From positions 2,914,501 through 2,978,500 of the forward strand of contig NC_067295.1 of assembly GCF_020740795.1 (NCBI RefSeq): a DNA stretch of 64,000 bases, given 5' to 3'. The notes under the pieces were generated by a model. That model ran no database searches, had not been told where the DNA came from, and saw only the letters and a program-made list of their open reading frames with translations. Origin of the DNA: Apus apus (taxonomy: Eukaryota > Chordata > Aves > Apodiformes > Apodidae). Made by a program: the position numbers and the translations under genes. This document shows, in pieces, positions 60,391 to 64,000 of the stretch (positions are counted from its first letter, which is position 1; each line of letters opens with the position of its first letter).

Positions 60391-63300
60391 GTAAGGACCT
60401 GACCCTACTGCTGTGCACAGAAATGCCCCTGCAGGGTGTGGGGGGGTGAGGGATGTTTACTCTGCAGTGCTGGATCCAGCCCCAGTGAATTGCTTTGATG
60501 TGGCTGGATGCCTTCAGCCAGCAGCAGGTTTATTCCTGGATTTGTAATAAGGACCAGGGGTGCAGCAGTGTGGCCAAAATCATCAGTGTCAAGATGAGTG
60601 TGGCAGGTTTCCTTGCAACCACCTTGGGGGGTGGTTTCCCCTGCCTTGTGTGCAGGCTGGGGGAGGGTAGCCCTGTTTGCGCAGGATGGATCATGTGTAA
60701 CAGAAGAATTTTTTAATTTTCTCTTCAAAATCATAAACAAAATTAAACCTGTTTTTAAGAAGCTGCTGTTTCCTGTGTGGAAGAGCAGGATTATCTGTGC
60801 ACTTAGCAGGCAGTCTCTTCAAACTCTTATCTGCAATCTCTTTAAATACCACCTGTGCTACTTAATGGTATTGTTTGACTGATACACCACAGGAATAGGT
60901 CCTTTGACATTCTGAGGGCAGCAGAGAGGTTTACTGCAGAAGTTTTCCTCAATGCCAGCAATTTATATGTGATCTGGGAGGCTTTATCTTCAACTGCTGT
61001 TAGGAGAGACAGACTCTTACTGAATTCCCAGATTCAATTATGCCAGGGTCAGAGCTAATGGGTTGTTTAGTACTTTGGGTAATTTCCCAGGCGCAGAGAT
61101 CTCAGGTTGGAATTTGCACATGTATTTAAGAGCTTTGCCCTCCTGGAAGTGACACCAAGACCTGCCCTCACCCTTCTGTGTTTGTCCCAGCTAGGGCCTG
61201 TTGGAGAAATTGTAAGAAACTTGAAATGAATGGGACCAGAATTAAATGTAGGCAGTGTAGAGAGCTTGAGCATGTTCAGCTGATGTCTCGATGACACAGC
61301 AGCCTTGGATTTCACTGGGGAATGTCTCGGCAGTCTCTTGCACGAGTGACATACTTGTCTGGGAAGCAATGCAAAGCCTTCTGCCTGCCTTTAATTAAAA
61401 ACATAGCTGATGGGAGGGACAGTCTCTGTTCCCAGTGGTCCTGCTGGCTCCTGGGTCAGCGAGGCTTGCTGGGTCACAGCGAGGCACTGATAGGGAACTG
61501 CTGGGAGAGCCACGGAGTCCTCATCTGTCCCAGCTGTACCTCACACTTTCACCCTGCAGAGCCCTCAGTGTCCTACCAGGGCTGACATGGCTGGCTGTGC
61601 TGGCTCTGCTCTATGTCATGAGTTTGTGAGTGCTGTGGGGCTCATTGGGGGTGGCTCTGCCTGTGCAGCAGTTGTGCCTTGAAGGGAAACGGCAAGGCCA
61701 AGCCAGAAGACTGGAAAAGCCCCATTTGGACCTTGGGTTTGGAGGAGACGCTCTAGAAGATGGGTGCAGCTCACCTCTAGCAGAACATAGGTGAAATACC
61801 AGCCCACCCTGAGGGGCCAAGGCCATTCCAGGTGACTGCAATGTGAAGTTAATTTTGCCCAGCTGTTTCAACATGGTTGGGTTCTTCCCTTGCCTCTCCT
61901 GGACACTGAAGCTGGGCTGAGAGTGATGACTAGCAGGCTTTGGAGCCTGTTCAGGCAAGGCAAGCCCCTGTGCGAGTGATGGGATAGCTTCAGGGTGGTC
62001 ATCAGAGTAATAACTGCCTCCATTCCCAGCTCAGTGAGCCCTCCAGGGCTACCTGGTGCTTATTGCTTGAGCCTGGAGAGGTAATGATGTTTGGAAAGGA
62101 CTCATCCTGTCCCTTTGCGTAGAGATACCAGCCAGGTCAGACCCAGGGTTCTGCTGGCCAGGGAGGGGTTCACGAGTCATACAACAGTGGCACCGTTACC
62201 GCAGCGATGCTGGGAAGGCTGTGTCTCACCTGCTCTTTCTATTTTTCTTTTCTTTTGAGTCACTGGTGCCCGGTGATGGCCGGTTTCCCGCTGCCCGCCC
62301 CGCGGGGGCGATGGAGCCGGCAGAGCCGGAGCGGTGCCTCTTTGGGGCTGCTTGTTGAAGCGTGTTGGCTGCTGATAGCGAGAGAAAAGGCAGCCTCGGG
62401 GGTCCCTCCACCCCCGGTGCTGTAATCCAGCCTTTAGAACTCCTCGCTGTATTCTTTGGGGACTTTTGCTGTGGGCGGGGGGAGCGATTGAGGAGCCCAC
62501 GGGATGTCTCTTTTGTTTTTAAAAACTGGATTTTTGAAAGGCTCCCAGCTGGGGGCGGAGGAGGGGAGGGCAGAGCAGACCAATTTTAGGAGCGGGTTGG
62601 CTTGGGATTGTGGCTGCAGGCATGTGGGAGCTGGGCTGTGTGGCTGCTCCACTTCCCGTCCCACGCAGGGCTCTGCCGTGGTCCTGTCCCCGGTTCAGCG
62701 CCGTGATGCCCTCATCCAGGCTTTGCTCTGAAGGGATACCTAGGGTGTGAGAAGAGAAATGTCTTGTGCTCAATTAAGCAATTAGGTGCTTCCCGGCTCT
62801 GAGCTTCATTATCAGCCTTAGTTGGCTTCTGAGCAGCAATCCAGAGTGACCTGTGACCGGGGGGAACCTGCTTAGTCAACTGCACAAGACAAGCATCCAT
62901 AATTGCTTTGGTGCAATGATTATTTTCATCACAGCCGTGTTCTTTCTGCAGGAAGCTGGGAACTTCCATCACTGAGGCTCTTATCTGCAAGAACAATTTC
63001 TGAACTTTTGAACCATTTTATTCTGTGTGTTATCCTGGTGGTTTATGACTGTTATCTGTGTGACATGGGACAGGACAACCTTTGCTGTCCGCCAGACTTG
63101 TGTCCAGTGTCGCTCTGTCCTGCCTTACCACATTGTTGAGATCATTCCCTTCATCACCTCTACAGTGAGCTGCTGGTGGTGCCTCCAAGGCCTCCAGCTC
63201 TCCCTTCTGCACCCCCTGGCAGCTCCCCATCTCAGGGCAGGCATGTGCAGGTGGTTTTGTGTGCAGGGAGTTTAGGAACTTCCCACCTTAAGGGTCTTGG

Positions 63301-64000
63301 TATGTTTGCCTGAGTTGTAAAGGCACCACCCACATGCACACCCTGAATGGGAGGGTTTGCAGATCACAGAATCTTAGGATGATTTGGGTTGAAAGGGACC
63401 TTTAAATGTCATCTAGTCCAATGTGAGGGTCTTGGGGTACCTGGGGCTGTGGTACCTCTGATGGGAGTGACCCCTGGAGATGCTGAGCGAGGGCAGTGCC
63501 TTTAGCAATGTGCTCAGTTGATGTGAAGTGCTTCACTGATGCCACCCACTGAGTATTGCCTCCTGCATGGATGGACTTCTCTCTTGGAGCTGATGCTTCC
63601 AAGAAAATCCACCCTGGGACGGGATTTTGCACAGGGAAGGGGTTGTTCATCATTGCCTGGTAGTGCCTCTTACCTTTATGGTCAATGATATTTATTTTTG
63701 TGAGCTGGTACCATGAACGAGTGCGGTGTAAACGGCATTGATCTGAGGACCACGTGGCCTTTTGTGCAGAAATTACCAAGTTTGATGCTGGGAACTGAGT
63801 GTGGCCTGAAGGAGCTGCTGGCCCCTCTGAGCCACACTGCCAGCAATCCCTGAGGGCTGTCTGGGAAAAGCCCCAGGCAGCCCCAGCACCTCATGTCCCT
63901 GCTGGCACGGCTGCTGAGCATCTGGGTGAGGAAAACAGGCAGCTGAGATGCAAGGCAAGGGTGGGGAGAAGCTGCCACAGCCCCCATCTGACCTAAATAA
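60391..64000 (+). other. PEMT: PEMT intron 3 (left part, runs off the window)
   Basis: The stretch begins with the donor GTAAGG and continues to the end of the window. It contains a small CpG-rich patch at about 62.26-62.35 kb and a short CR1 tail at 63.37 kb. No frame resembling PEMT exon 4 was found. I see nothing else gene-like. Confidence 0.75.
63364..63425 (-). mobile_element. CR1 LINE short 3' terminus
   Basis: The + strand has CACAGAATCTTAGGATGATT, GGGTTGAAAGGGACCTTTAA and TGTCATCTAGTCCAATG, a short reverse-complemented CR1 tail in PEMT intron 3. Confidence 0.85.

Noticed and set aside
60391..64000. PEMT exon 4
   Set aside because: No frame resembling the QAM.SQPR...LG segment was found after exon 3, so it is presumed to lie beyond the window.

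Overview
This window is vertebrate nuclear DNA and almost certainly comes from a bird. It carries at least eight CR1 LINE 3'-end fragments of the avian type (recognisable TTTGGGTTGGAAGGGACC core and ATTCTATG-like tails), a few MIR-like relics, no Alu, B1 or L1, isochore-like GC-rich blocks and short introns. Nearly all long open frames are chance frames in GC-rich or repetitive non-coding DNA. Only one protein-coding gene can be supported: the 5' half of PEMT (phosphatidylethanolamine N-methyltransferase) on the + strand, with three coding exons at 38122-38223, 40530-40637 and 60275-60390. The junction phases are 0, 0 and 2. Together they encode 108 residues plus two bases of the next codon. 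The remaining exons, which carry the SAM-binding residues, lie beyond the right edge.

Layout. 1-15.9 kb: gene-free DNA with several AT-rich, homeobox-motif-rich blocks that look like conserved non-coding elements. By synteny with other vertebrates (RAI1 lies head-to-head with PEMT) this is probably a 5' intron of RAI1 on the - strand. 15.9-17.45 kb: a large CpG island with three perfect TGACGTCA cAMP-response elements, a strong splice donor on the - strand (boundary 16827) and another strong donor on the + strand (boundary 16608). It is read here as the RAI1 promoter with possible antisense transcription. 17.45-37.6 kb: intergenic DNA with a degenerate GGATTTGG-type repeat, a secondary CpG patch, two minisatellites, CR1 fragments and a 22-bp perfect hairpin at 25577-25630. 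37.64-38.36 kb: the PEMT CpG-island promoter, with a perfect 23-bp tandem duplication, four GGGCTC units and exon 1. 38.2-40.5 kb: intron 1, with a 25-C tract and a 23-bp minisatellite. 40.6-60.3 kb: the 19.6-kb intron 2, with candidate regulatory elements and one long CR1. 60.4-64 kb: the start of intron 3.

Functionally the window is the promoter region and amino-terminal half of the ER/MAM enzyme that makes phosphatidylcholine from phosphatidylethanolamine, plus the presumed divergent promoter of its neighbour. No operon, mobile gene cluster, CRISPR array or new protein system is visible. The items most worth checking are the perfect hairpin, the CRE cluster with opposing splice donors, the repeats at the PEMT promoter and intron 1, and the conserved second start codon in PEMT exon 2.
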